A DNA stretch of 7,704 nt, from positions 1-7,704 of the forward strand of contig JACDCA010000049.1 in assembly GCA_013694635.1 (NCBI GenBank), in the 5' to 3' direction. Positions within the stretch are counted from its first letter, which is position 1; the number at the start of each line of letters is the position of its first letter. Shown one piece after another: positions 1 through 6,461 of this stretch. The stretch is from Acidobacteriota bacterium (GTDB lineage Bacteria; Acidobacteriota; Vicinamibacteria; Vicinamibacterales; 2-12-FULL-66-21). The position numbers were made by a program, and so were the translations under genes. The notes beneath the pieces are model-generated. The model was not told the DNA's origin. It worked only from the letters and a program-made list of their open reading frames with translations, and made no database searches.

Positions 1-2004
1 GTTCAGGAACAGCTGCGCATCTCCGGTGTCGCGACCCCGGGTCGAGAGACCGATCGTGCCCGGCGCGTGCGACCTGCTGCTGATCTCATCTCGAAGGAAG
101 GGGCCGTCGCCCGCGTATTCATTCGCAGCGGGGCTGCCGCCCTGGACGACGAAGTTGGGGACGACGCGATGGAAGGTGAGGCTGTCGAAATAGTTCGCGT
201 TCGACAGGCGTAGAAACCGGACGGCGGTAATAGGTGCGACGTCGGGATCGAACTCGAGTTCGACGTTTTTCCCGGTTTCCATCACCAGCACGGCCTGCCG
301 GGTGTTCAGCGTCGCGATCTCCGAGGCGCTCGGGAGCGGCTGCGGCGGCAACGGCAGCGGCTGCGCCGTGTACGACAAGCCCGTCAACGCCGTCATCGCG
401 TCAGCGGCCGCCATCGCAACCTTTGGATCGAAATCCCGCAACAGCAGGATGAGGGCGTCGTGAACGTCGCCGCCGCCGAACTCGCGCAGCCGCTGGATCA
501 ACGCCAGGCGGGTGTCGCGCGACGTCTCCCTTTTCTGGGCAGTGACGCGCCTGAGGGCATCGGCGAGGGCGAACGTCATCGCCCGCGTCGGCGTCAATCC
601 TTTCGATTCCGTCGCCGCCGTCAGGAGCAGCTGATAATCGCCGCGGGCGAGCGCCGCGAGAAAGTGTGCTTCGGCGCCGTTTCCCCTGAGGCGCTTCAGA
701 GGCGCGAGTGTGGCTTCGCGCACGTTGTCGTTGGCGTCGTCGGCAAGCCGCCCCAGCGTCGCAGCATCATTCAGAACGTCGGCCGCGCGTGCGGCATACA
801 TGCGCACCTGCCAGACAGAGTGCCTGGCGTGCGATCGCAACGGGATCTCTGCGTTCGCCGGAGAGAGCTTGGCCAGCGCCACCAGCGCGTGCGCCTCTCG
901 ATGCCATCGTCCAGTATCCGGAGGCGTGCGGGCCTCGGCGACGAGTCTGAGCACGGCGTTGTCATCGCCGCGGCAGGCGTCGCCAAGTGCATCGATTGCT
1001 GCCAGCGCGACGTGCGGATTGGCGTCGTTGAGCATGTCAATCAGCGGCACGCACCCGTCGCTCTTCGCGTGCGTTCGCGCGTACCCGCGAACAGCTTCGT
1101 ACCTCACGAAGAACACCGTGTCGCTCATCGCCCTGCGCAGGTGCCCGGCGCGTTCCGCGCCGGCGATCGGGGACGCGCTGCTGCCGAGCACGCTGACGGC
1201 GATTCTCCGGAGGTGATCGTCGGGAGACTGCAGGCTGAACAGCAGCGCGTCTTCGTCGACCCCTCGCGCGGCGACGAGGGCCTGGAGGGCTCTGGCCGGG
1301 GATGGCGCCTCCGCGCGCGTCACGCCCGGCGCCTGCCCTTTGACGTGGCCGCGGAGGATCGCGATCAGGTCGTCGGAGGGTGGAGACAGCTTGAAGTGCA
1401 GGCGCGTAAGAATCTCAGCCGCGGCAACGCCACCGCCAGCGGCAAGGCCGTCATCCCCCTGCTTCCTCCGGGCAACCGAGAGCTCCTTCGAAAGCGTGAG
1501 CACCTGCCGGACCAGCGTGTCCGCGCGGTTCACCTGCTCCGCGCGTTCGAACGGCAGGCGCGCGATGGAACGAATGATCTCCCGAAGCGTGGCAGGGTCT
1601 TTCTCGAAGGCCAGGGCGCCTGCAAGTGCGGTGAGCACCCCTTCCACGTGGCCGCCGCCGGTGTCGAGCGGAAGCCTCTCACCGCGCATCGCCTGTGCGA
1701 TCGAGAACGCGGTTACGCCGCGCACGGCGGCGCTCGAGTCTCGCAGACCAGGCAGCAGCGTGGGAACGAGATCGCGCCGTTCGAGGCGTCCGAGCGCGCG
1801 GATCGCCGCCCTCTGGACGTCGGTGTTCGGGGACGTGGTAGCAGCGACGAGGATCGCGAGTGCCTGGGGAGTCGGTGCCCGGGTGTCCTCGGCGGCGAGA
1901 ACCGCTACGCCCTGCGGAGAGCTGACGACGCCAGCGCCCCGTTGCAGCGGGCCCTGAGATGCCAGCGCGATCGAGAAAAGAAGCGGGTAAGAAAAGAGGT
2001 TCAG
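1..2004 (-). CDS. HEAT-repeat protein with C-terminal cyclophilin-type peptidyl-prolyl isomerase domain (3' end cut by window)
   Basis: The minus-strand frame is open for 668 codons and runs off the window at position 1. The C-terminal part (about residue 570 on) is a cyclophilin domain, which catalyses cis-trans isomerisation of proline peptide bonds. It contains FHRVVPNFVVQGG with the catalytic Arg at 613, and near the cut edge GTIGLSTRGRDTGDAQLFLN, which keeps the conserved Gln and Phe of the active site. I estimate 50-70 residues are missing. Residues from about 50 to 540 are alpha-helical HEAT-like repeats; clear units start near 63 (VQRAAIRALGRL), 298 (VRYEAVRGYA) and 397 (VRMYAARAADVL). 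The N-terminus (NLFSYPLLFSIALASQ) is a hydrophobic, export-type segment without the usual positive charges. No in-frame ATG, GTG or TTG lies within at least 30 codons upstream, and the first downstream one is GTG at codon 94, inside a repeat. I therefore chose CTG at 2004, which overlaps the preceding stop as CTGA and has GGAG 9 bases upstream. The domain call is firm; the start is inferred. Likely periplasmic, last visible gene of the operon. Confidence 0.88.
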   Translation of the reverse strand, partial: MNLFSYPLLFSIALASQGPLQRGAGVVSSPQGVAVLAAEDTRAPTPQALAILVAATTSPNTDVQRAAIRALGRLERRDLVPTLLPGLRDSSAAVRGVTAFSIAQAMRGERLPLDTGGGHVEGVLTALAGALAFEKDPATLREIIRSIARLPFERAEQVNRADTLVRQVLTLSKELSVARRKQGDDGLAAGGGVAAAEILTRLHFKLSPPSDDLIAILRGHVKGQAPGVTRAEAPSPARALQALVAARGVDEDALLFSLQSPDDHLRRIAVSVLGSSASPIAGAERAGHLRRAMSDTVFFVRYEAVRGYARTHAKSDGCVPLIDMLNDANPHVALAAIDALGDACRGDDNAVLRLVAEARTPPDTGRWHREAHALVALAKLSPANAEIPLRSHARHSVWQVRMYAARAADVLNDAATLGRLADDANDNVREATLAPLKRLRGNGAEAHFLAALARGDYQLLLTAATESKGLTPTRAMTFALADALRRVTAQKRETSRDTRLALIQRLREFGGGDVHDALILLLRDFDPKVAMAAADAMTALTGLSYTAQPLPLPPQPLPSASEIATLNTRQAVLVMETGKNVELEFDPDVAPITAVRFLRLSNANYFDSLTFHRVVPNFVVQGGSPAANEYAGDGPFLRDEISSRSHAPGTIGLSTRGRDTGDAQLFLN

Positions 2005-3905
2005 GCCTGGCGTCTCCGGCCCGAATACTCCAGCATCTGCGTCGTCAAGTCCAGCGGGTAGGAGATGCTGACGTCGGTGATCTCGCCGTCGGCGCTCGTG
2101 ACGGGTTCGAGCCGTGGCTGGACGAACCCGGTGTAGGACGGCATGTTCAGGCGATCGACGCGAGCGACGATCTCGTCGCGCAGCGCTGGATCGAAATGAA
2201 CGCCGTAGGTCTCGAACAGCGCCTTCGCGGCCTCGTAGTCTCCCTGCGCCTTGATGTGCTGCACGTCGGCAAGCAGTCGCGCGACGCCGGCATGGAAGGC
2301 AGCGGGGTCGGTCATCACGTAGTACGTTTTGCCGTCGCGCCTCCGGACCTCGATGGCCGTCGAGTTCGCCATCAGCCAGTGAACGATCATCTGGCGGTTG
2401 CGCATGTGGTCTTCTTCGATCTGGGTGCCTTCGCGCACTCGGCGGAGCTGCACGAGTGCGTTGCGCGCGTACCCTTCGTACTCCGCGAGCACCACTTCCT
2501 CGTGGTCGGCAGCCTCGACGATCCCCAGGTCGACGATCTTGCGATCCGCGACGAAGTACAGGGCCACCAGGTCCGCGCGCGTTTCCTCGAGCGCCGAGTA
2601 CTGCTCCTTGAGCGCGTTCTGCGGCGCGCCGTTCAGGTGTTCCGCCACCTTCCCGGATGCGTGCCCGATCACCTCGTGCAGATCGGTCGTCAGTTCACTC
2701 GCGATGCGGCTCCATTTTTGGGCGCGGACCGCTTCTTCCTCCGTCCAGGCAAACTCCCTGCGGAACTCCGGCAGCGTCGAGCCCTCGTACGCCTCGCTCA
2801 CATTCGACAGCGAGACCGACTTGCTTCCATGGGTCTCACGGATGGACTGGTCGTTCGGCAGGTTGATGCCGACCGGGGTCATCGGCGCCGACTCGCCGGC
2901 CTCGACGACGACGTCGATGGCGTTGGCGGTGATGCCGCGAACGCCTTCCTTGCGATACTCCGGTGCCCAGGGCATGCGATCCTCGAACCATTGCGCATTG
3001 GCCGCGATCTTCCGGATATTCTCGGTCTTCTCCCGATTCACGTAATAGACGAGCGCCTCCCATGCCCCTTTGATCCCCCGCGGATCCATGTAGACCTCGA
3101 CGAATCCGTTGATGGTGTCGACGGGGGAATCCTTGTCCTGGACCCAGGCGATGTCGTACTCGGCCCGATCGGCATCTTCACCGGTCGTGTACCACTTGAC
3201 GAGGGCGCGGAGCGACGCCGCCATCGACGGCGTGGCGTACGGGAGTGCAGCGTCGAGGTGCTGAACGATCTCCCGGATCTCGCGGTCGTAGCGTCCGCCG
3301 ACGCGGTACACCTCCTCCACGAGGCCGTTCTCCGTCTTCACCAGGCGTGAAGTAAGCGGATACCGCTCCTCGTATCCCTCGACGTCGACCATCGACACCC
3401 CGACGTACAGATTGTTCGCGCTCTCGCTCAGGATGTCCTTGCCGGGGCCGGGGGATTTGTTCGTGACGCTGGGCTCGAACGACGCATCGAAGAACATGGG
3501 ACGGAGCCGCTCCAGCGAACCCGTAAACGTCGCGCCATTGCGCTGCGCCTGCGCCGCCGCCTCCGCCAACGCCTCAGGCGTGCACTTGAGAACGAACTTG
3601 CGGGCGGTGAGGTTGTTGTGCGGACCCGAATTGATCCAGAACAGCTTCGTATAGCGCTCGATCTCCGCAAGCGTCTCGCGATCGACGCCTTCGCTATAAG
3701 TCAATATCTCTTCGAGCACATCACGCATCTCGAGGCTGTGCGCGTACCGCTGGTCGTAATAGATGTCGCGCCCGGCAAGAGCGGCCCGGTAGAGATGCCA
3801 GATGAGGATTTTCTGATCGAGCGGGAGTCCCTCGAAGCCGTCGGCGTAGATCTGCGCAACCGCCGCTTCGTCCACGCGCTCGAGAAGGTACTTGCGGTTA
3901 TTCAA
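2001..3905 (-). CDS. Dipeptidyl peptidase III, M49 family zinc metallopeptidase
   Basis: This 634-residue enzyme should remove dipeptides from the N-terminus of short peptides. The M49 signature is complete: HEVIGH at 410-415 (zinc ligands His410 and His415, catalytic base Glu411) and EETRAD at 440-445 (Glu441 as third zinc ligand). The conserved substrate-cleft segment NGFVEVYMDPRG lies at 266-277, and DHMRNRQ at 499-505 probably carries the histidine that stabilises the reaction intermediate in characterised members (His500). The gap of about 30 residues between the two zinc motifs fits short bacterial forms rather than the longer-spaced human enzyme. The start is TTG at 3905, with GAGAAGG 6 bases upstream (3912-3918). 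The next Met is residue 60, inside the conserved domain, while family similarity begins by residue 6 (YLLERVDE), so TTG is well supported. There is no signal peptide, so a cytoplasmic role in oligopeptide turnover is likely; many Bacteroides-type homologues carry an N-terminal extension. The gene overlaps the upstream gene by 8 bases and the downstream gene by 4. Confidence 0.94.
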   Translation of the reverse strand: MNNRKYLLERVDEAAVAQIYADGFEGLPLDQKILIWHLYRAALAGRDIYYDQRYAHSLEMRDVLEEILTYSEGVDRETLAEIERYTKLFWINSGPHNNLTARKFVLKCTPEALAEAAAQAQRNGATFTGSLERLRPMFFDASFEPSVTNKSPGPGKDILSESANNLYVGVSMVDVEGYEERYPLTSRLVKTENGLVEEVYRVGGRYDREIREIVQHLDAALPYATPSMAASLRALVKWYTTGEDADRAEYDIAWVQDKDSPVDTINGFVEVYMDPRGIKGAWEALVYYVNREKTENIRKIAANAQWFEDRMPWAPEYRKEGVRGITANAIDVVVEAGESAPMTPVGINLPNDQSIRETHGSKSVSLSNVSEAYEGSTLPEFRREFAWTEEEAVRAQKWSRIASELTTDLHEVIGHASGKVAEHLNGAPQNALKEQYSALEETRADLVALYFVADRKIVDLGIVEAADHEEVVLAEYEGYARNALVQLRRVREGTQIEEDHMRNRQMIVHWLMANSTAIEVRRRDGKTYYVMTDPAAFHAGVARLLADVQHIKAQGDYEAAKALFETYGVHFDPALRDEIVARVDRLNMPSYTGFVQPRLEPVTSADGEITDVSISYPLDLTTQMLEYSGRRRQA

Positions 3906-5349
3906 GTTCGACCTTCTCGTTCCAGGCCGGCGCGTGCGTCTGCCATCCGAGCTCCTTGGTTATGAGCCCCTGAAGCGACTGCATGGCCGTCAGCTCACCG
4001 TGCACGATGAACGTGCGCTTCGGCGGTGACTTGAACCCGCGAAGCCAGTGCAGGATCTCCTGCGAGTCGGCATGTGCGGACATCGAATGAATGAGCTCGA
4101 CCCGGGCGGCAACCGGCACCATCTGGCCGTGGATCTTCACGGACTTCTCGCCGTCGACGAGGCGGCGGCCGCGCGTGCCGGCGGCCTGGAAGCCGGCGAA
4201 CAGCACCGTGTTGCGCTCGTGGGGAAGCGCCGCTTTGAGATGGTGCAGCACGCGGCCACCGGTCGCCATACCACTCGCCGAAATGACGATCGCCGGCATC
4301 CGCGAGGCGGTCAGCTCCTTTGACTCCTGCGGCGATGAAATCGTCCGGAACCTCTCGGTGCAGAAGGCGCAGACGTCGCGCTCCTGTTTCGCCTCACGGC
4401 GCCGCCGCTGCCGCGGCTCACGCGCCGCCGGGCCGTGCGGCGCGATCTCGTCCACCTCCTCGGGGTGCATCTCCGGGTCCAGTTCCTTCAGCCGCTCGCT
4501 GTACCGCGCCAGCGCTTCGACGGCCATCGGGCTGTCCACAAAGACCGGCAGCACAGGTATCTTCTTTTCGTCCTCCAGTCGCTTGATCCAATAGATCAGC
4601 TCTTCGACGCGGCCGATGGCAAATGCCGGGATGATCATCTTCCCGCCGCGCTCTGCCGTGTCGCGTATCAGCTCCGCCAACCTCCCGCCGTCATCGTCCG
4701 CCTCGTGTACCCGGTCGCCATACGTCGATTCCACGAGCAGATAGTCCGCGGCATCCACCATCACCGGATCGGGCAGGACGGGCCGGGAGAACCGCCCGAG
4801 GTCGCCACCGAACAGGATCGTGCGTCCGTCAGTTTTCACCCGCGCGTACGACGAGCCGAGCAGGTGCCCGGCGTTGATGAAGTCCACGTCGACGCCGTCC
4901 GCCACAGGCAGGCTGCGGTCGTAGCCCACGGGTTGCAGCAACGCGAGCGCCTTGAAGGCATCCGCTTCCGTGTAGAGCGGCAGGGCGACCTCGTGTTTCG
5001 AATAGCGATGCCTGTTTGCGTTCTCGGCGTCCTCTTCCTGGATCCGTCCCGAGTCGGGAAGGACGATGTTGCAGAGATCCTTGGTGCCGGCGGTGCAGAA
5101 GACCCGTCCTCGAAAACCCTGCGAGACGATGCGCGGAAGGTAGCCGCAATGATCGAGATGCGCGTGTGTGAGAACAATGGCGTCGATATCCGACGCGGCG
5201 ATGGGAAGGTTCTGCCAGTTGCGTTCGCGCAGTTCTTTCAGCCCCTGGAAGATGCCGGCGTCGATGAGCACTTTCGACCGCCCGGTATCGAGTAGGTATT
5301 TGGAGCCGGTGACCGTCTGCGCAGCGCCGAGAAACGTGATGGATGTCAT
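3898..5349 (-). CDS. Metallo-beta-lactamase/beta-CASP ribonuclease (CPSF-73/TTHA0252-like)
   Basis: This 483-residue protein belongs to the MBL-fold beta-CASP nucleases, which cut RNA with two zinc ions. Metal-binding motifs are all present: HAHLDH at 62-67, His162 in GHLLGS, Asp183 in GGDLGR, and His450 in FIVHGE. The beta-CASP cap motifs are also visible: ESTYGD (207-212), PAFAIGRVEE (241-250) and SMSAHAD with His426. The SASGMATGGR block (357-366) is typical of bacterial CPSF-like members, distinct from RNase J, which has a long C-terminal domain that this protein lacks. There is no signal peptide, so it should act on cytoplasmic RNA. Residues 305-324 form a proline/arginine-rich insertion between beta-CASP elements, with RRRR in it, which looks non-core. 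The ATG at 5349 has AGGA 8 bases upstream and overlaps the preceding stop as ATGA, implying coupled translation. DNA as a substrate is not excluded, but the whole motif set favours RNA. Confidence 0.93.
   Translation of the reverse strand: MTSITFLGAAQTVTGSKYLLDTGRSKVLIDAGIFQGLKELRERNWQNLPIAASDIDAIVLTHAHLDHCGYLPRIVSQGFRGRVFCTAGTKDLCNIVLPDSGRIQEEDAENANRHRYSKHEVALPLYTEADAFKALALLQPVGYDRSLPVADGVDVDFINAGHLLGSSYARVKTDGRTILFGGDLGRFSRPVLPDPVMVDAADYLLVESTYGDRVHEADDDGGRLAELIRDTAERGGKMIIPAFAIGRVEELIYWIKRLEDEKKIPVLPVFVDSPMAVEALARYSERLKELDPEMHPEEVDEIAPHGPAAREPRQRRRREAKQERDVCAFCTERFRTISSPQESKELTASRMPAIVISASGMATGGRVLHHLKAALPHERNTVLFAGFQAAGTRGRRLVDGEKSVKIHGQMVPVAARVELIHSMSAHADSQEILHWLRGFKSPPKRTFIVHGELTAMQSLQGLITKELGWQTHAPAWNEKVELE
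3912..3918 (-). promoter_or_regulatory. Ribosome binding site for the TTG-initiated M49 gene
   Basis: On the minus strand this reads GAGAAGG, 6 bases before the TTG at 3905. It lies inside the last codons of the beta-CASP gene and supports re-initiation at TTG right at the upstream stop codon. Confidence 0.6.
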
Positions 5350-6311
5350 GCAAAGAGTCCTACCTGGCCGCCCGTGTGCCAGAACAGCACCGAACCGGCG
5401 TTCTTGAAGTCACCGGCGCGTATCCGCGCGATGAGACCCGCCATTGCCTTGGCGGTGTACGTCGGGTCGAGAAACAGCGCCTCTGTTCGCGCACACAGCT
5501 CAATCGCTTCGCGCGATTCGTTCGTCGCCACGCCATAGCCGCCGCCGACGAACCGATCGTCAACCTCCACGCGCAGATCGGCGAACCGCTCAACCGGTAT
5601 GCCGAGCAGCGGCGGTATGCCGTCGATGATTGCCCGGATATCGCGCTCCAGTACGGCGGACGCCTCGTCCGCGCTGATGCCGATGACCCGGGTGGTCATC
5701 CCCGCGAGGGCGCAACCGGCGACGATTCCCGCCTGAGTCCCGCCTGATGATGTCGAGTGAACGATCACGTCCGGAGGATCAATCTGGGCTCGCAACTCGG
5801 CTACCGCATGCACGAACGCGGCCGCGCCGAGGGGGGTCGATGCGCCAATCGGGATCACGTAGGGGCGACGCCCCTGCTCACGCAGCTCGTCGGCGGCCGC
5901 CTCCACGGCAGGTGCGCGCGCTGCGCGGTCGGCGACGTAGCGCACCTCGGCGCCGAGCAGGCGATCCAGCAGTGCGTTTCCGGTCGGGCGCTCCTGCGGA
6001 GTGCCGTTGAGGACAAGGATGCATGGCAGCCCGAGTTTGGCCGCGGCAGCCGCCGTGACTCGCGCGTGATTCGACTGGACGCCGCCACTGGTGATGAGCG
6101 TGTCGGCCCCCTGCGCGATTGCGTCTGCCGCGACGAGGCTCATCTTGCGCACCTTGTTGCCGCCAAACGCGAACGTCAACGCATCGTCCCGCTTGACGAG
6201 CAGGCGCGGTCCGCCGCCGAGTGCGTCGCGGAGTCGGTTGAGTTCTTCGACCGGGGTCGGCTGGAGGTCGAGCGGGACGTGCGGCAGCGACCACGACGCG
6301 GAGCCAATCAT
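5346..6311 (-). CDS. dcyD: PLP-dependent D-cysteine desulfhydrase-like enzyme (ACC deaminase family)
   Basis: This 321-residue fold-type II PLP enzyme most likely converts D-cysteine to pyruvate, sulfide and ammonia. The PLP Schiff-base lysine is Lys53 in FGGNKVRK; Ser80-Asn81-His82 (QSNHAR) form the cofactor/substrate region, and SSGGTQAG (188-195) is the phosphate-binding glycine loop. ACC deaminases carry Glu in the YE pair and Leu in HLGG; here these sites are Thr286 (DPTYTAKAM) and Thr313 (HTGGQVG). Swaps at these two sites are known to separate ACC deaminase from D-cysteine desulfhydrase, so desulfhydrase-like activity is favoured; other small D-amino-acid or beta-substituted substrates remain possible. 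ATG at 6311 is the only usable start: the frame upstream reaches a TAG with no ATG, GTG or TTG between. No Shine-Dalgarno sequence precedes it. It is the first gene of the four-gene leftward operon. Confidence 0.85.
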   Translation of the reverse strand: MIGSASWSLPHVPLDLQPTPVEELNRLRDALGGGPRLLVKRDDALTFAFGGNKVRKMSLVAADAIAQGADTLITSGGVQSNHARVTAAAAAKLGLPCILVLNGTPQERPTGNALLDRLLGAEVRYVADRAARAPAVEAAADELREQGRRPYVIPIGASTPLGAAAFVHAVAELRAQIDPPDVIVHSTSSGGTQAGIVAGCALAGMTTRVIGISADEASAVLERDIRAIIDGIPPLLGIPVERFADLRVEVDDRFVGGGYGVATNESREAIELCARTEALFLDPTYTAKAMAGLIARIRAGDFKNAGSVLFWHTGGQVGLFA

Positions 6312-6315
6312 GAGC

Positions 6316-6333
6316 CGTTCAGTATACTGAACG
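6316..6333. promoter_or_regulatory. Perfect 18-bp palindrome, putative operator
   Basis: CGTTCAGTATACTGAACG equals its own reverse complement over all 18 bases. It begins 4 bases upstream of the desulfhydrase ATG and sits in the divergent intergenic region, where operators usually lie. Two-fold symmetry fits a dimeric regulator. The regulator is not in the window and I do not recognise the site with certainty; PadR-type and LexA-type regulators use symmetric sites of similar length, but that is only a guess. Confidence 0.65.
6321..6326 (-). promoter_or_regulatory. Candidate -10 element of a leaderless promoter for the leftward operon
   Basis: On the minus strand this reads TATACT, 5 of 6 matches to TATAAT. 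It ends 9 bases before the ATG at 6311, so a normal start of transcription would fall on or within about 3 bases of the start codon. This fits the missing Shine-Dalgarno sequence. No good -35 hexamer lies 16-18 bases further up. The element is the centre of the 18-bp palindrome, so a bound regulator would block it. Because of the symmetry, TATACT also reads on the plus strand at 6323-6328. Confidence 0.4.
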
Positions 6334-6376
6334 AGAGGACAGCTCTAGGGCCAACGCGTTTCTAACCAGAGGTCAA

Positions 6377-6429
6377 GAGATCAGGACATTCTTGGTTGTT
6401 AAAAAAATGGCTCCTGATCCCCTGATCTC
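6377..6429. repeat. Inverted repeat able to form a stem-loop
   Basis: GATCAGGA at 6379-6386 is the exact reverse complement of TCCTGATC at 6412-6419, with a 25-base loop that contains an A7 run (6401-6407). The same left arm, taken as GAGATCAGG (6377-6385), can instead pair with CCTGATCTC at 6421-6429. The left arm thus has two competing partners. The right arms are units of the octamer repeat cluster. It lies in the presumed leader of the rightward gene. Confidence 0.55.
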
Positions 6430-6454
6430 CTGTTGGAACTCCTGTTCTCCTGTT
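6411..6454 (+). repeat. Cluster of five CTCCTG(A/T)T octamer repeats
   Basis: Five 8-bp units run CTCCTGAT (6411), CCCCTGAT (6419), CTCCTGTT (6427), then a GGAA spacer, then CTCCTGTT (6439) and CTCCTGTT (6447). The cluster stops 7 bases before the ATG at 6462. In the rightward mRNA the units read CUCCUG, which resembles the 16S rRNA anti-Shine-Dalgarno sequence; on the other strand they read CAGGAG. The array is too short and its spacing wrong for CRISPR. It could be a simple-sequence expansion, a protein-binding array or part of an RNA switch with the inverted repeat. Confidence 0.75.
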
Positions 6455-6461
6455 GAATTCC

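Noticed and set aside
460..2061. Long plus-strand open frame (533 codons) opposite the HEAT/cyclophilin gene
   Set aside because: It is antisense to a continuous frame with recognisable domains. Its product is Arg/Gly-rich without motifs, typical of shadow frames in GC-rich DNA.
1959..3350. Plus-strand open frame of 463 codons opposite the M49 gene
   Set aside because: It lies antisense to a gene with a complete M49 signature, and its product has no recognisable domain.
4435..5295. Plus-strand open frame of 286 codons opposite the beta-CASP gene
   Set aside because: Shadow of the nuclease frame; no motifs and no credible start context.
5757..6365. Plus-strand open frame of 202 codons opposite the desulfhydrase gene
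   Set aside because: Antisense to a clearly conserved PLP enzyme, and it runs through the divergent promoter region.
6371..6376. TTGACC on the minus strand as a -35 box for the leftward operon
   Set aside because: No -10-like hexamer lies 16-18 bases downstream (TGGCCC is at 17), and it is too far from the TATACT in the palindrome.
6379..6419. Stem-loop with an A/T run as a terminator
   Set aside because: The A7 run lies inside the loop instead of after the stem, the stem is AT-balanced and short, and no gene ends here.
6411..6454. CRISPR-like array
   Set aside because: Units are 8 bp with little or no spacer, and there are no cas genes in the window.
6453..6455. TTG as start of the MTHFR-like gene
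   Set aside because: It lies within the repeat cluster without a Shine-Dalgarno sequence. The ATG 9 bases later is simpler, though not proven.
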